Notes: generated by a model from the letters alone, not told the origin. A stretch of DNA of 64,000 nucleotides from Carnegiea gigantea (GCA_029747015.1 JAKOGI010000001.1:682001-746000), one strand, 5' to 3'; positions 24,901-35,368 are shown, counted from the first letter of the stretch. Translations and numbers: made by a program.

Positions 24901-25702
24901 GATTCTGATTCCTTTGTTGTGACCTTTGCTTCTTCCATCTTAAATGTCCACAAAACTTGCACGCAACTAGGTTCGCGTCCTCCTTAAAAAATAGCATGCA
25001 ATCTTTCCAGCTACAATCAATTTGGAGCATATCGTCGCCGAGATCTTTAACAATCTTCTTCGTTTGCCCATAGTTATTTGGCACGCGATTGTTAGGTAGA
25101 CACATCTCTTTTAGTAGTTGAACAATTTTATTGAAACAGTTCTATAGCATGTTATAATCAGATTTAATACTCAACAGTCTCACCGCAGTAGAGAGCTCAT
25201 TGTGGGTGGAAAAACCATCATATAAGGGTTGTTGAGCAGTTTGAACCATATTATAATATGGTTCTCAACAAGTGCTTGACTCATCTTCCCTTACATTTTG
25301 ATGTGCCATTATAGCATCATCAACTATGTCCTCCATTCGATCTATGTAGGATTCATTGTAGTCATTATTAATATGACTTAAACCTCCAACTTCGAAAATT
25401 TTATTATTTGAATACCCAAAATCATATTGCTCAGGTTCTATTTTCCCATAACTTATCCAAAACCAATACCCTTTCATAAAATTCTTATACATAAGGTACA
25501 TCTTGACCTCATCGGGTGTCAAGTATACCCTATTTTTGCATTTAGTATAAGGACATCTATACTTTCCCCCATTCAGAAACTCTGTCCGTCTACATGCAAA
25601 TTCATCGAATTGGTTTACTTCATCTAGAAATTCTTGTGTATAACTACTACGATCAGGCAGTAGTCTATTATACATCCACTAACGATGTGGAGGACCATTC
25701 AT
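21952..25702 (-). pseudogene. TNP2-type CACTA transposase pseudogene
   Basis: Reading from 25702 downward: an N-terminal transposase-associated domain (25675-25265: GKYRCPYTKCKNR, MYKNFMKGYWFW); a segment with LPLKPRLQRLYVSRSTAEHM (25105-24749); Transposase_21 (24700-24326: GLCADGFNPF, ACPVCMK) continuing at 24316-23795 with GGKFSWFDFHQCFLP and HNLDVMHIEKNFFEN; DUF4218 (23810-23430: ELQMPNEYCSNL, LLPITF); DUF4216 (22746-22378); and an acidic tail with a long Asp run ending at 21952. This protein cuts and joins the transposon ends. It is broken by a stop at 25681-25679, a TAG at 24328-24326, a frameshift near 23830, a TAG at 23432-23430 and one at 23119. The domain order is standard, so these are simple decay. 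Confidence 0.85.
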
Positions 25703-25872
25703 ATTCTGCTCAAATAACAATAATCACATAAGTCATTGGATAAGAATTAATTTTAATTTAAATAACAATAATTACATAAATTACTCAATTATATATTACA
25801 TATGTTTACTTATAAATTTCTACAAATATATTTATATTATTATGAATTTCAAAAAACTAATAATTCATCTAA

Positions 25873-26290
25873 ACTTGAGCGTTTTATTCCACCAACATAT
25901 CAAATTTCAACTTAAAATTATCAAACTTTAGCCTACATTATATTGAGCAAAATCTTGAAACAAATTAGAGTTACAACTTCATACAAACATCACATTTCAA
26001 CAAAATTATAAACTAAAACATTTCATTCCACAAACATATCAAATTTTAACTTCACATTACTAAACCTAAACCCTAAATTGCATTAAGCAAAATCTTCAAA
26101 CAAATTACAGTAATAACCTCACATAAATACCACATTTCAACAACATTATCAACTAAAGAATTTCATTCCACCAACATATCAAATTTTAACTTTAAATTAC
26201 CAAATCTAAACCCTAAATCGCATTTAGCAAAATCTTGAAACAAATTACACTAATAACCTCACACAGATACCACATTTCAATATAATATGA
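25873..26290. repeat. 140-bp tandem repeat, three units
   Basis: CAAAATCTTGAAACAAATTA recurs at about 25949, 26089 and 26229 (one mismatch in the middle copy), an exact 140-bp period. Units also share CACATTTCAA, TTTCATTCCA and ACATATCAAATTT, and the later ones contain AAACCCTAAA. The array lies between the transposase pseudogene and the right end of the CACTA element, in what would be its 5' leader or first intron. Confidence 0.8.
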
Positions 26291-26569
26291 ACTAACTATA
26301 AAATTTTAACAATATAATACAAAAATTTGTAGAAATTAGAACTAGTTTAGTTGAGAAAATTTACCTCAAAATGCTCAAAATAGCCGGCTGAGGGGGCGGG
26401 GCAGCGGCGGTCGGTGGCGGAGGAAGGCGGCGGACGGCAGCGGCGGTAGGCGGCGATGGTACAAGAGGAATCTAGTGGGTGGTGGTGCAACGACAGCAAT
26501 TCGCTTCTCTCTCTCTCTTCAAACGCGGGTGTCGAATGAATTCCAGACCAGATCTGGATTCATTTAAGT

Positions 26570-26834
26570 GGGGTGACGACGGAAATTCCGTCGCCAAACC
26601 TAATTTTTTTTAAAAAATTCAAATTCATACATGGCGACGGAATTTCTGTCGCCGTATTGAAATTAAATTTATTTTTTTAAATGTGGCGACGGAACAATGT
26701 TGAAATTTGGCGATGGATTCAGTTGTCCGTCGCATAGTTTGACTTTTTTCTAATATAAATTATCCGTCACCAACTCTGTCATTATATTTGTCCATCGCTG
26801 AATTCCGTCGTTATTTTGTACTTTTTTAGTAGTG
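26570..26834. repeat. Right subterminal repeats and terminus of the CACTA element
   Basis: Repeated GGCGACGGAA and TTCCGTCGCC words in both orientations are followed by TTTTTTAGTAGTG at the terminus (26822-26834), the inverted form of CACTACTAAAAAA. Confidence 0.85.
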
Positions 26835-28079
26835 CAATATGATAGGTTCTTGGGCGAGGAACTTGATATCCTAGAACACGGACAGGTTCTTGACCTAGGC
26901 ACATAGACTGATTCCTAGCCTAGGCTACCAATTGTCCCCATTCTGTGTTTGGACCAAAAATCATTTTTGATTTCAAATTTTGAAAAAAATTAATAGGAAT
27001 AGAGCCGTCGGCCAATTTTGTAAGGAAAAAAAAACTAATTAAAAACAATTCTACTTCTTTTATTGACCTCTAAACTGGAGGGACAACCGAAAGGGACTTG
27101 ACTCTTATAAGAAAGGTTTTTAAACAGGGGTTCCTAGTAGACAGACCGTCTGACTCCGTTGGCCTGAATCAAAAGATACAAATTTGAGAGCCGACGTAAG
27201 ACCCCAAAATGGAGTGTACCCCAATGCTGCTCGTCATCACTGACAGTCGCTATTAATCAGATTGAAAGATAAAACTGACGCATTAAAAGAAAACAGGCCT
27301 ACGGTATATTAAGTACAATAATAGAAAATTAAAATGTCAATTAAAAAAAGAGGAAATATGAAATTAAATATTTATAACGAGCGGGAACTAAATTAGTTAC
27401 CAAAAGTTAAATATTTAAAATTAAACGCCCTCAAGTTACCTGTTTGAGCAACGTAGGGAACCTTGAGGTCGAGAACATTGAACATTGACTTATATTTTAA
27501 AGGGTTTCAAGAATATATTTGAGAAGGATTTGGTTTTGTTCTCTATTCCTCTGAGTATCTGTTAGAATTTTCTGAGATTCTGGTTGTGTTTTGAAAGCTG
27601 GGTGAGAAGTATATTTATAGCTGTAGGAAACGTGGGTTTCCTATGGTTTATCAAAATTTGAGACAACAAGGAATAGGGTCTTTCCCTAGGTTTCGTCGGT
27701 AGCTAGATTTCTAGAAGATAGGTCTAAAAAAAAGAGGAGGGCTGGGCTCTGCTATGCAAGAATTTGCTCGTGCTTTGGCTTAGATTGCAGATAGTTCAAC
27801 TTGTTTTGACCATAACTTTTATGTTCGGCCTTCGTCTTTTGAGTGATTCCTTTTTTATTTGAGAGTTTATTGAGTCTAGTTTCTAATGAAACCAATTTCA
27901 TAGATTTTCTATAAAAGTAAAATAATGGACATGTATCATTTTCGGCACATGCATGAGTAATTAACTTATAGATTCTTCATTGCTTAATGCATTTTAAAGC
28001 ATAATCGATCATTACAAAACCTATTCAATGAAGAATATTATATATCTAAACTCAATAAATTTATGAACCCTAAAAGGGG
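26835..28079. other. Intergenic, nothing firmly recognised
   Basis: The first 200 bp repeat words like GGTTCTTG and CCTAGGC. The rest is moderately AT-rich without gene signals. The segment 27480-28050 may be part of the same retroelement remnant as 28080-29965. Confidence 0.4.
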
Positions 28080-28690
28080 GGTAGAAATATGGGAATGAAT
28101 CTCAGCCAAATGACAAATACTGTCAATTTGGGCCCATTTCGAATTTTTGGGTTCTTTTGAACTTTTGTGGACATCTTTGAGCTTGCATGCATGGGTTAAG
28201 GAATGTTGGCATATTTTAAGACTCTTCATTTTAATATACAGGAGCCCCCAACTCTTATTCAGTCGATTTATCATCATTGAGCATTTATAAAAATGAGACA
28301 CTTTCTAAATGTCTGCAGTTAGCCCCTACTTTGACCGAGGCAAAGTAAGACGTCAAAGTAAAGAACTTTATTTGTAGTTACCTTTTTAAAAGTGATGATA
28401 CCTACACTTGGCCGTTGGAAGAGATGAAGTCTGGTGCCCATCCACTTTCATCGTAATCTTTTTTTTTTTAGCAGGTTCTCTTGAGATCTTTATCATCAAT
28501 GCAACCTTCATACAAAGGCTAACGATCGTGATGCCTGAACTTGGCCTCTAAGGAAGCATTTTTGAATTTGTCACCGATCTAGAGATTCTAAATTTCACGT
28601 TTCGCCATCTCTAGTGGTTCTCAAATTTGACCTCCTGCTGATTTAGTAATGCTCAATTTGACCCTTCGTGAGTCTAACGGATCTTTAGTC

Positions 28691-29040
28691 AGATCCCTAT
28701 GAACTTGGTGGCGTAAGAGCTTGAAGATATAAAGCCAGATCGTTGTATACTTGGTGATGTAAGAGCCTGAAGTTTGTGCAAGATCCCTATGCACTTGATG
28801 TCGTGAGATTAAGAAAATCTATAGTTAGATCCCTGTGCACTTAATGGCATGAGAGTCTAAAGAGTTGTGGCTAGATCCTTGTAAACTTAGTGGCATAAGA
28901 GCCTAAACATCTATAGATCCTTGTGAACTTGGTCACATAAGATCCTGAAGACCTGTAGCCAAATGCTTGTGAACATGGCGGCGTGAGAGCTTGAAAATCT
29001 GTAGTAAGATCCCTTTAGACTGGGCAGCATGTGAACCCGT
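28691..29040. repeat. 46-bp minisatellite, about eight units
   Basis: Units start at about 28691, 28737, 28781, 28827, 28873, 28915, 28961 and 29007, giving lengths of 46, 44, 46, 46, 42, 46 and 46 bp. The core is AGATCCCTGTGAACTTGGTG, then GCATAAGAGCCTGAA and a variable TCTGTAGCC. Copies differ by several substitutions each. No frame stays open through the array. Confidence 0.85.
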
Positions 29041-29715
29041 TCTTGACCTATTATTGGTCAGGTGTTGATATGTATGATCTGTGGGGTTTGACTATAGCTT
29101 GTTCATGGCCTGTTATTGCTCAAGTGTTGAAATGTCAAATTTTCATGTTTGACCTTTTGCCACTCAGACATTGATGTCATCACCTTCTGATGGGAGTCTG
29201 TTGAATGTTGAAATGTCTCAATATTGAAGTGTCCTTTCATGCTAAGATGAAGAGGATGAGGTGTCTTCTATGGCTTGATCTTCTTGAACCTAGTTATTTG
29301 ATAACCTGAAATTGGTTTGATTCCTTTTCTGTGAGGATGTAGGTGAATTGCCCATTTAATATAAGGGTGATGATGCTTTTGTAAAGTGTGTTTTAAGGAT
29401 GGATCCGCTACTTTGACTGAGCCTGATTAAGCCGAAGGCCATGGTACAGAACTACAGATGTCTTCTGTGACAGTTGTTAATCAATCTTAGGAACCTTTAA
29501 CGTAGATTCATGGATGACTAGGGTTGTGTGCCCTTCCTGTAGGATCCTGGAAAGTCAAATTGCACACTTCTTCGATCCAGGGTTTGCTGAGTGATCAAGG
29601 ACAAGGGCGGGCTGGTAAATAGGCTACATTCCCATGTATAGGCACCAAACACCATCAATTTAGACCTATTTGAGCTTTTTTGGTTCTTTTAACCTTTTGT
29701 TAGCATCTTTGGATT

Positions 29716-29816
29716 CGAGTAGGGATGTCGGTAGAGGTAAGATTGCCTATATCTGGATCTCCCCAAACCCCGCGACAGCGGAACCCACACTGGAAGGTGG
29801 TGGTATTGTTGTTGTG
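29716..29816 (+). mobile_element. Au-like SINE, copy 1
   Basis: A ~101-bp insert is flanked by a perfect 13-bp duplication GCATCTTTGGATT (29703-29715 and 29817-29829). The body has GTAGAGGTAAGATTGCCTA, then GGATCTCCCCAAACCCC and a GTGGTGGTATTGTTGTTG tail, the order found in the 3' half of plant Au SINEs. It interrupts the right copy of the 28080/29610 direct repeat and is younger than that repeat. It lacks the upstream B-box part, so it is 5'-truncated. Confidence 0.8.
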
Positions 29817-29965
29817 GCATCTTTGGATTTGGATGTTTGGGTTAAAGGATGTTAACATATTGTAAGACTTTTCATTTCAATATCCTAGGGTCTCGAAATC
29901 TTATTCGATCGGCTTATCGTCATCGGACATTTTATAAAAAGGAGATAATTTTTAGGTGTCTACAG

Positions 29966-30480
29966 TGTGTCAAACTATTTTGTGGAGTATTAGGTAATGA
30001 ACCAATATATTGTTTTGTTCCTTCCCAAAAAAAGGATCTTGTGTTATTCCTTATTTCATCTTGAAAATGACATTGAGACAAATCTGCATCACAAAAACAA
30101 CATTTGAAATAGCTAGAGAATAAATCTACCGTCTTCCAAAGGGAATACTAGGCCATGAAGTCTTACAGACCGATTATTTTTGTGAGCCAATTGACATTAA
30201 GAACCCTTACACAGGAGTATTTTACAATACGTACTTGTGAGAAGGGAAGTTCAGATCGTCGTTCATCTTTCACAACTCACGTAGGTGTGCGGGCGAGAGT
30301 TGCACACGTCACACGTGCGTAAAGCGAGGCAATCATCACCTTTTACCAAAAGAACCAAATTCTTCAAGAATTTCATAATGCGACTGAAAAGGAAAAAGAA
30401 AAAAAGAAAAAAGAGGAAGCTATGAAATGAGAGAAACATGTAAAGATTGCCGCTTACCAGGAAAGGTTCGTAGCAGTGGA

Positions 30481-30484
<4 letters not shown>
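29966..30484. other. Upstream region of the first RCCR gene
   Basis: AT-rich intergenic sequence. No clear TATA box was picked out. A CACACGTCACACGTGCG stretch near 30302-30318 contains ACGTG cores of the kind bound by bZIP and bHLH factors; its use is unknown. Confidence 0.4.

Positions 30485-30516
<32 letters not shown>
30485..30516. repeat. (GA)n microsatellite in the RCCR 5' leader
   Basis: About 16 GA units lie 12 bp upstream of the start codon of the first RCCR gene, so they probably fall in its 5'UTR. GA tracts near plant start sites are common and may bind GAGA-binding (BBR/BPC) proteins; that is inference. Confidence 0.7.
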
Positions 30517-30519
<3 letters not shown>

Positions 30520-30527
30520 GTGAAGGA

Positions 30528-32661
30528 ATGGCTCACATTCTTTGCCATCTCCATCTAACTTCGTCCCCTTTATCATCATCACCATCATCATCAAAATCAA
30601 ATTGGTGTTATCCAATTCTCTCACTTCGATCACGGTCGAGCAGGCTCCGCTGTGCAGCTCCACCAGCTTCCCAAATGGAACCGCAGACGACTGATGAACG
30701 GCCCAGATTCAAGGATTTCCCATACATATCAGCGCCCATCAGAGATCTGATGCTGGAGTCGTTATCAACGGTGGAAAGCCGCCTGAAATCCCAGCTGCTT
30801 CCGTACACTCTGCCGCCAGACGTCGAGTACTACCAGAATCAGAGTGGGACAAACCATGGATCCATCTTTGTACTTGCTGGTTCACCTTCATCCTCGGTAA
30901 TGCCTAGAACTCACTACGGTACTTTCAGATTTTATTTAAGCAAAATGATAAATGTTTGATTGTAAGACACTTTTTTAGTGTCTTATTTGTAACTTAAAAA
31001 TTATATTATTATATACTAAATTAAAAAAATAGTATAATTGAATAATATGAAGATATTACCACTTATAAATTGTGTAAAATCAACTTTTTTATTTACAATA
31101 TCTTACAATTATGAAAGTACGCACATAGTAAGTTGTTGAAGATTAGGGTGATTCAATTAGGGCATTATTTTGTCCTCGTTGGCATAATCAACGAATCTTG
31201 AAACTTTATAATTGATAATTAATTATGATTGCTGAAAATTTGATGATTTTAAGTCATATATCATAGTGATTATGCCAAAACAAAACACTATTAAGAAGTG
31301 TCTTATAGTTACACATATATCATCACCTACATTGAAAGAGTTGTAATCAAATTTAACAATTTTGGAGGTCATCGAGCCAAAAATCAGGCTCGCTGTAGTA
31401 AGCCAATGATTTTGAAGCATTAATTGAGACCAACTATGGATCGGGTGAACCATCATTCGCATCCATCACCTGCTTTCATTTATTTCATTCAATCCATCCA
31501 TCATCTACAAAAATCCATTTCAATCCATCCATCCACCATTTGAGGGTCAAAACGGGTAGACTGGGTTGTACACGGGTGATGAAAGTTTACAAATTTATAA
31601 GAAAAAATAAGCTTTGCTTTTTGAAAAGTTTACAAAAGATTTTTAGGTACAAGAAATAAATAAGTGTCATATTTATTATATTAATTTGACAAAACTCATA
31701 AAATTAAATATGTAATTGTCCAAAAAAGACAAAATTAGAGTACAAAAATAGATATTAAACTAATTGCAAATAGGGATAAATAGGTGGATGACTAAGAGGG
31801 TGATAGATCAGGTGACGGGTCGGATGAAGCATCACCCAAATCCTACCCAATCCATCAAACTATGATCCATCATCCATATATTTTGAATTTTCTCCTATTG
31901 GATCGGATAAAACGGATATCCATCAGGTGTGAGTGAAATTCCTCCCCTGCTGACTGTTGCATATATTGTAGTTATCATTACTACTTGCTATTAGCACAAT
32001 GGAATATGAGAAGTGCTAAGTTTGTTTGCAGATAGACACAGTGTTTGGCAGTTGGCTACATTGCAAAGTGCCCACAGGAGCAGCATTAAATATAACAACA
32101 TTCTTATGCTACATGAACGACTCGACCGATGGTCCCCCATTTCTGATGGAGTTCATCCAAGGCAGCCCAACGTCTCTGGTAATCCTCCTAGACTTGCCTC
32201 CGAGGAGGGACCTAGTTGTGCACCCTGACTACATCAAGACCTTCTACGAAGATACCGAGCTCGGAAAGCACAAGCATCTTCTTCTTGACTCGATCCCTGA
32301 GGCTAAGCCTTATGAGTCTCCCTCCCTCTACATACAGTCTGCATTCTCCCCCACGGCCATATTGGCTAGAGTGGACACCTCTGGGGTGGAGGAAGGGGAG
32401 ACAAGGCTCGAGGAGATTGTCAGGGAGAAAGTGGCCCCTGCAGCCAAGGCGGTTCTTGAGACGTGGTTGGACTTGTGTGCAAGTGGGGATCAAAAGAGAG
32501 AGCGCGAGTTGGAAGAGGAAGACAAGGCTTATTTGAGGAAGAGGGATGCCATGTTTAAAAGCCAGAGTATTGAGATTGATCTTGGGGGGAGCTTGCCTAG
32601 GCTCTTTGGTCAAGATGTTGCTGATAGGGTCATTGGAGCCCTCAAGGGCTTGATGTGTTGA
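30528..32661 (+). CDS. RCCR: Red chlorophyll catabolite reductase, copy 1, 2 exons (332 aa)
   Basis: RCCR reduces red chlorophyll catabolite to the primary fluorescent catabolite in the PAO/phyllobilin pathway, in chloroplasts and partly mitochondria. Exon 1 is 30528-30896 and exon 2 is 32032-32661. The junction TCG|GTAATG ... TTGCAG|ATAGAC is in phase 0 and leaves 332 residues, near the ~320 of the Arabidopsis protein. The start is the ATG giving MAHILCHL, matching MAHI of copy 2; a Ser/Arg-rich transit-like segment follows. Conserved blocks: RFKDFPY, LLPYTLPPDVEYY, GSWLHCKVPTGA, LMEFIQ (Glu163), LDLPPRRDLV, HPDY, SAFSPTA (Phe228), LPRLFGQ. By alignment from memory, Glu163 and Phe228 correspond to Arabidopsis Glu154 and Phe218, the latter linked to pFCC stereochemistry. 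Compared with copy 2 it carries more family-atypical changes, such as IDTVFGSW for IDFVLGSW. Confidence 0.93.
30897..32031 (+). other. Intron of RCCR copy 1
   Basis: A 1,135-bp AT-rich intron with GT-AG borders. It contains repeated CCATCCATC words and GGGT(A/G)GA(C/T)TGGGTTG-like sequence (31440-31920). No gene or definable transposon is seen inside. Confidence 0.7.
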
Positions 32662-32913
32662 AGGGCGCAACGCCCTGACTTTTTTTGGTTGGAGTAGTCA
32701 TTTTCAAACTCACTGTACTCAGGTTTTCACCTGCTAATGAATGCCCATAGGCCATAAGCTCATTGGACCAAATGGGTTGATATCTGTCTACGTCTAATAT
32801 GGGCTGGACCAACCAAAACAAAATATTGAATATAACACACAGCCCAAATTTACAATTGAGAATCTTTTTTTATTTTTTTTTTTGTCTTTGGTGTATTTGA
32901 GGCACGAAAATTA
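32662..32913. other. 3' flank of RCCR copy 1
   Basis: Probable 3'UTR and spacer between the tandem RCCR genes, with a T-run near 32868. No feature beyond this. Confidence 0.5.
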
Positions 32914-33220
32914 AGGCCCTGTTCATTGGATAAACCTCAACCAATTTCAATTATATTCAAACTACTTCAACGTAATTTATCAATTTTAATAAAAATATCT
33001 ACTTTAATCAATTTCAATGTATTTTCTATTATTTTAACTAATTTTTATCCATTATATAAAAAAATTTAACTCACTTCAATCAACTTTAACCAGTTTAACT
33101 AATTTCAACTAATTTCAGCTAAAAAATATCTACTTCAATTTACTTTAATCCATTTATATTAATTTCAATCTATTTCATTCATAAAACAATCCATATTTTT
33201 TAATGAAAAGAACAAATCCT
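32914..33220. mobile_element. MITE, family A, second copy
   Basis: The left end AGGCCCTGTTCATTGG pairs loosely with TAATGAAAAGAACAAATCCT at the right. The interior repeats CTTCAATCAATTTCAA and TTTAATCCATT words like the element at 4501-4766. It lies between the two RCCR genes and so inserted after or alongside their duplication. Confidence 0.6.
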
Positions 33221-33414
33221 AAATTTAGAGAATCTAAAGTCAAGTTAATAAATTTTAAAAATTTTACTGTGTTAATTAATACCCAGTAGATCAGATTCAT
33301 TGTACTTTTGTTGATTACCCTAACCCAAGGCACAAACAATTGAATGAAATAAACCCATACGGGGAACTGTCTGGAAGGGGAGAGGAGAGGAGGAATTACT
33401 TTGAATTGAATTGA

Positions 33415-35368
33415 ATGGCTCATATTGTCAGCCAACCTAATCTACTTTCACCCCTAATTTCTCTCTCTTCATCATCATCATCATCATCATCATCAAGAGC
33501 AGTAGCAGCGTCAAATTGGTGTTGCCCAGTTCTCTCACGCTCTAATCTCATATCCCTGTCCACCAGGCTCTGCTGCACAGCATCACCAGCTTCCCAAATG
33601 GAGCCCCAGCGTGATGAACGGCCCAGATTCAAGGATTTCCCGTACGCACCCGATCCAATCAAAGATCTGATGGTGGAAGCGTTATCAACGGTGGAAAGCC
33701 GGCTGGCTACACAGTTGGTTCCGTATACCCTGCCGCTAGATGTCGAGTACTATACGAACGAGAGTGGGACCAACCATGGCTCCCTCTTCATCCTTTCTGG
33801 TGCTTCTTCCTCTCCGGTAATTTCAACATCTTAATCCAATTTGCCTACTGCTTGTTTGGTGCTAATTAGTATCCCACCACTTTAATCAAGAGGTTATTGG
33901 AGCTAATCACTCTGGTTATCAACGTAATTATGTGCCCTTGCGTATCACTTCAAGGGATTTAAATTCATACTTTATGTCACTCTTGCTTTCTTAGGGAACT
34001 GTAATTAGGTTTGATAATGTTTTTTGAGTCTTAAACCCCCCCCCAAAAAAAAAAAAAATCAACTTAATTATAGGCAGTTCATGATGTCGGATGAATGCTA
34101 AAAAGAACGAGAGAAGGGTGTGAGGATATCGGTTCTTAGAATAATGCTAAAAATTTGATCTTGCTTTCCCTTTTTTTAAACTTTATTGGGACTATTTTAT
34201 AATAAACAGAGTCGCTCACTACTCACCAGGGTTTTTTATATTACATTTTGTATTGGACGACTTGGAATCAGCTTCTCTACGGGTAGGGATGCCTATAGAG
34301 GTAAGGTCGTCAACATTTGGATCTCCCGAGAGCCGGAAAAGCGGAATCCACACTAGAAGGTGGTGGTGGTGGTGGTGGTGGTGTATTTTGTATTGGATGA
34401 AATTAGTGCACGGACCTACGCTAAGACAATTGTAATTTGTAATACACCAGAAATTGGTAGTTATATTGTATCATAGTTAAAATGGTTGTCAGTCTAAAAA
34501 ACCAGGGAATCAAGGCAATAAGCTTGAGTTCAAATTGCGCATTTAAATTGAACAAATCACCAAAATTACAATTAGTAGGATGATGTATTACTTTAAAACA
34601 TTCCAAAAGGTATGTTTGAGGTTCAAGTAAGGAGGACAGAGGAATTTTATATATGATATATGATAAGATGTTTACAAATTAGTACTCGAAGCAACTGGAA
34701 ATTGAGAAGTATTCAATTCAAAATGGTTGCAGATAGACTTCGTATTGGGCAGTTGGCTACATTGCAAACTCCCAACAGGAGCAGCAATGAACATCACAAG
34801 CTTAACGTGCTACATGAACGACTCAACCGACGCTCCTCCTTTGGTGATGGAGTTCATCCAGGGCGGCCCAACGTCGCTAGTCGTCATCCTCGACCTTCCC
34901 CCAAGGAGGGATTTGGTTCTACACCCCGACTACCTCAAGACATTCTACGAGGAAACAGAGCTCGAGAAGCAGAGGCAACTCATTCTTGACACCGTCCCTG
35001 AGGCCAAGCCTTATGTATCTCCCTCCCTCTACATACGCTCCGTCTTCTCTCCTACAGCCATCACAGCCCGTGTTGATACCTCACGGGATGACGGTGGAGG
35101 GGAGACAAGGCTTGAGGGGATTGTGAGGGAGAAGGTCAGCGCTGCAGCTAAGAAGGTTCTCGAGACATGGTTGGAGGTGTGCACGTGTGGGGAGGAGAGG
35201 GGGGTGACTAAAGAGGAGGAGAGGGCTTATTTGAAGAAGAGAGATGCCATGTTTAAGAGCAAGACTATTGAGGTTGATATTGGGTCTAGTTTGCCTAGGC
35301 TATTTGGTCAGGAAATTGCTGATAGGGTTCTTGCAGAGTTAAGGGTTTTGATGGGTTCAAGAGGCTGA
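33415..35368 (+). CDS. RCCR: Red chlorophyll catabolite reductase, copy 2, 2 exons (345 aa)
   Basis: Exon 1 is 33415-33816 and exon 2 is 34733-35368, with the same phase-0 intron position as copy 1 (CCG|GTAATT ... TTGCAG|ATAGAC). The frame is unbroken for 345 residues. The N-terminus MAHIVSQPNLLSPLISL plus a long Ser run (encoded by TCA/ATC repeats, 33470-33494) fits a plastid transit peptide. Conserved blocks: RFKDFPY, YTLPLDVEYY, IDFVLGSWLHCKLPTGA, VMEFIQ (Glu174), LDLPPRRDLVLHPDYLKTFY, SVFSPTA (Phe239), KKRDAMFKSKTIEVD, LPRLFGQE. Its residues stay closer to the family pattern than those of copy 1, so it is probably the copy under stronger constraint. The role is as for copy 1: reduction of red chlorophyll catabolite during chlorophyll breakdown, which also limits phototoxic intermediates. 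Confidence 0.94.
33817..34732 (+). other. Intron of RCCR copy 2
   Basis: A 916-bp intron with GT-AG borders, carrying a SINE at 34261-34384. Otherwise AT-rich with no further feature. Confidence 0.75.
34261..34384 (+). mobile_element. Au-like SINE, copy 2, inside the RCCR copy 2 intron
   Basis: The body (about 124 bp) reads CTTGGAATCAGCTTCTCTAC, GTAGGGATGCC, AGAGGTAAGGTCG, GGATCTCCCGAGA and ends in a run of GGT units. It is flanked by a 16-bp duplication ATTTTGTATTGGA(C/T)GA (34245-34260 and 34385-34400) with one mismatch. It shares its order of motifs with the SINEs at 29716 and 49735 and reaches slightly further 5' than those. It sits in sense orientation in the intron. Confidence 0.8.

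Larger units (their letters stand above)
19029..26834 (-). mobile_element. CACTA (En/Spm) DNA transposon, decayed
   Basis: The right end, read inward, starts CACTACTAAAAAAGTACAAA and then GACGGAAT. The left end reads CACTTAAAAAAAAGTCCAAA and then GACGGAAT, so its CACTA has lost bases. Both ends carry many subterminal copies of GCGACGGAA or TTCCGTCGC in both orientations (19050-19410 and 26570-26820), as expected for transposase-binding sites of this superfamily. Inside are a TNP2-type transposase pseudogene and a TNPA/Transposase_24-type pseudogene, both on the minus strand. The flanking triplets (AAA and CAA) do not match, so the target duplication has decayed or the left boundary is slightly off. 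The element is about 7.8 kb and can no longer encode a transposase. Confidence 0.85.
28080..29965. repeat. Diverged direct repeats, possible old LTR pair
   Basis: The segment 28080-28315 reappears in diverged form at about 29610-29965. Shared landmarks in order: CAATTTGGGCCCATTT versus CAATTTAGACCTATTT; TTGGTTCTTTTAACCTTTTGTTAGCATCTTTG versus its counterpart at 28150-28175; TGGGTTAA(A)GGAATGTT; TTCATTT(T/C)AATAT; and a GTCT(G/A)CAG end. The right copy is longer because a SINE inserted at 29716-29816. Two repeats about 1.5 kb apart suggest remnants of LTRs, but no PBS, PPT or target duplication is clear. Confidence 0.45.

Noticed and set aside
28691..29040. CRISPR-like regular repeat
   Set aside because: Units are contiguous without unique spacers and the genome is plant nuclear; it is a minisatellite.
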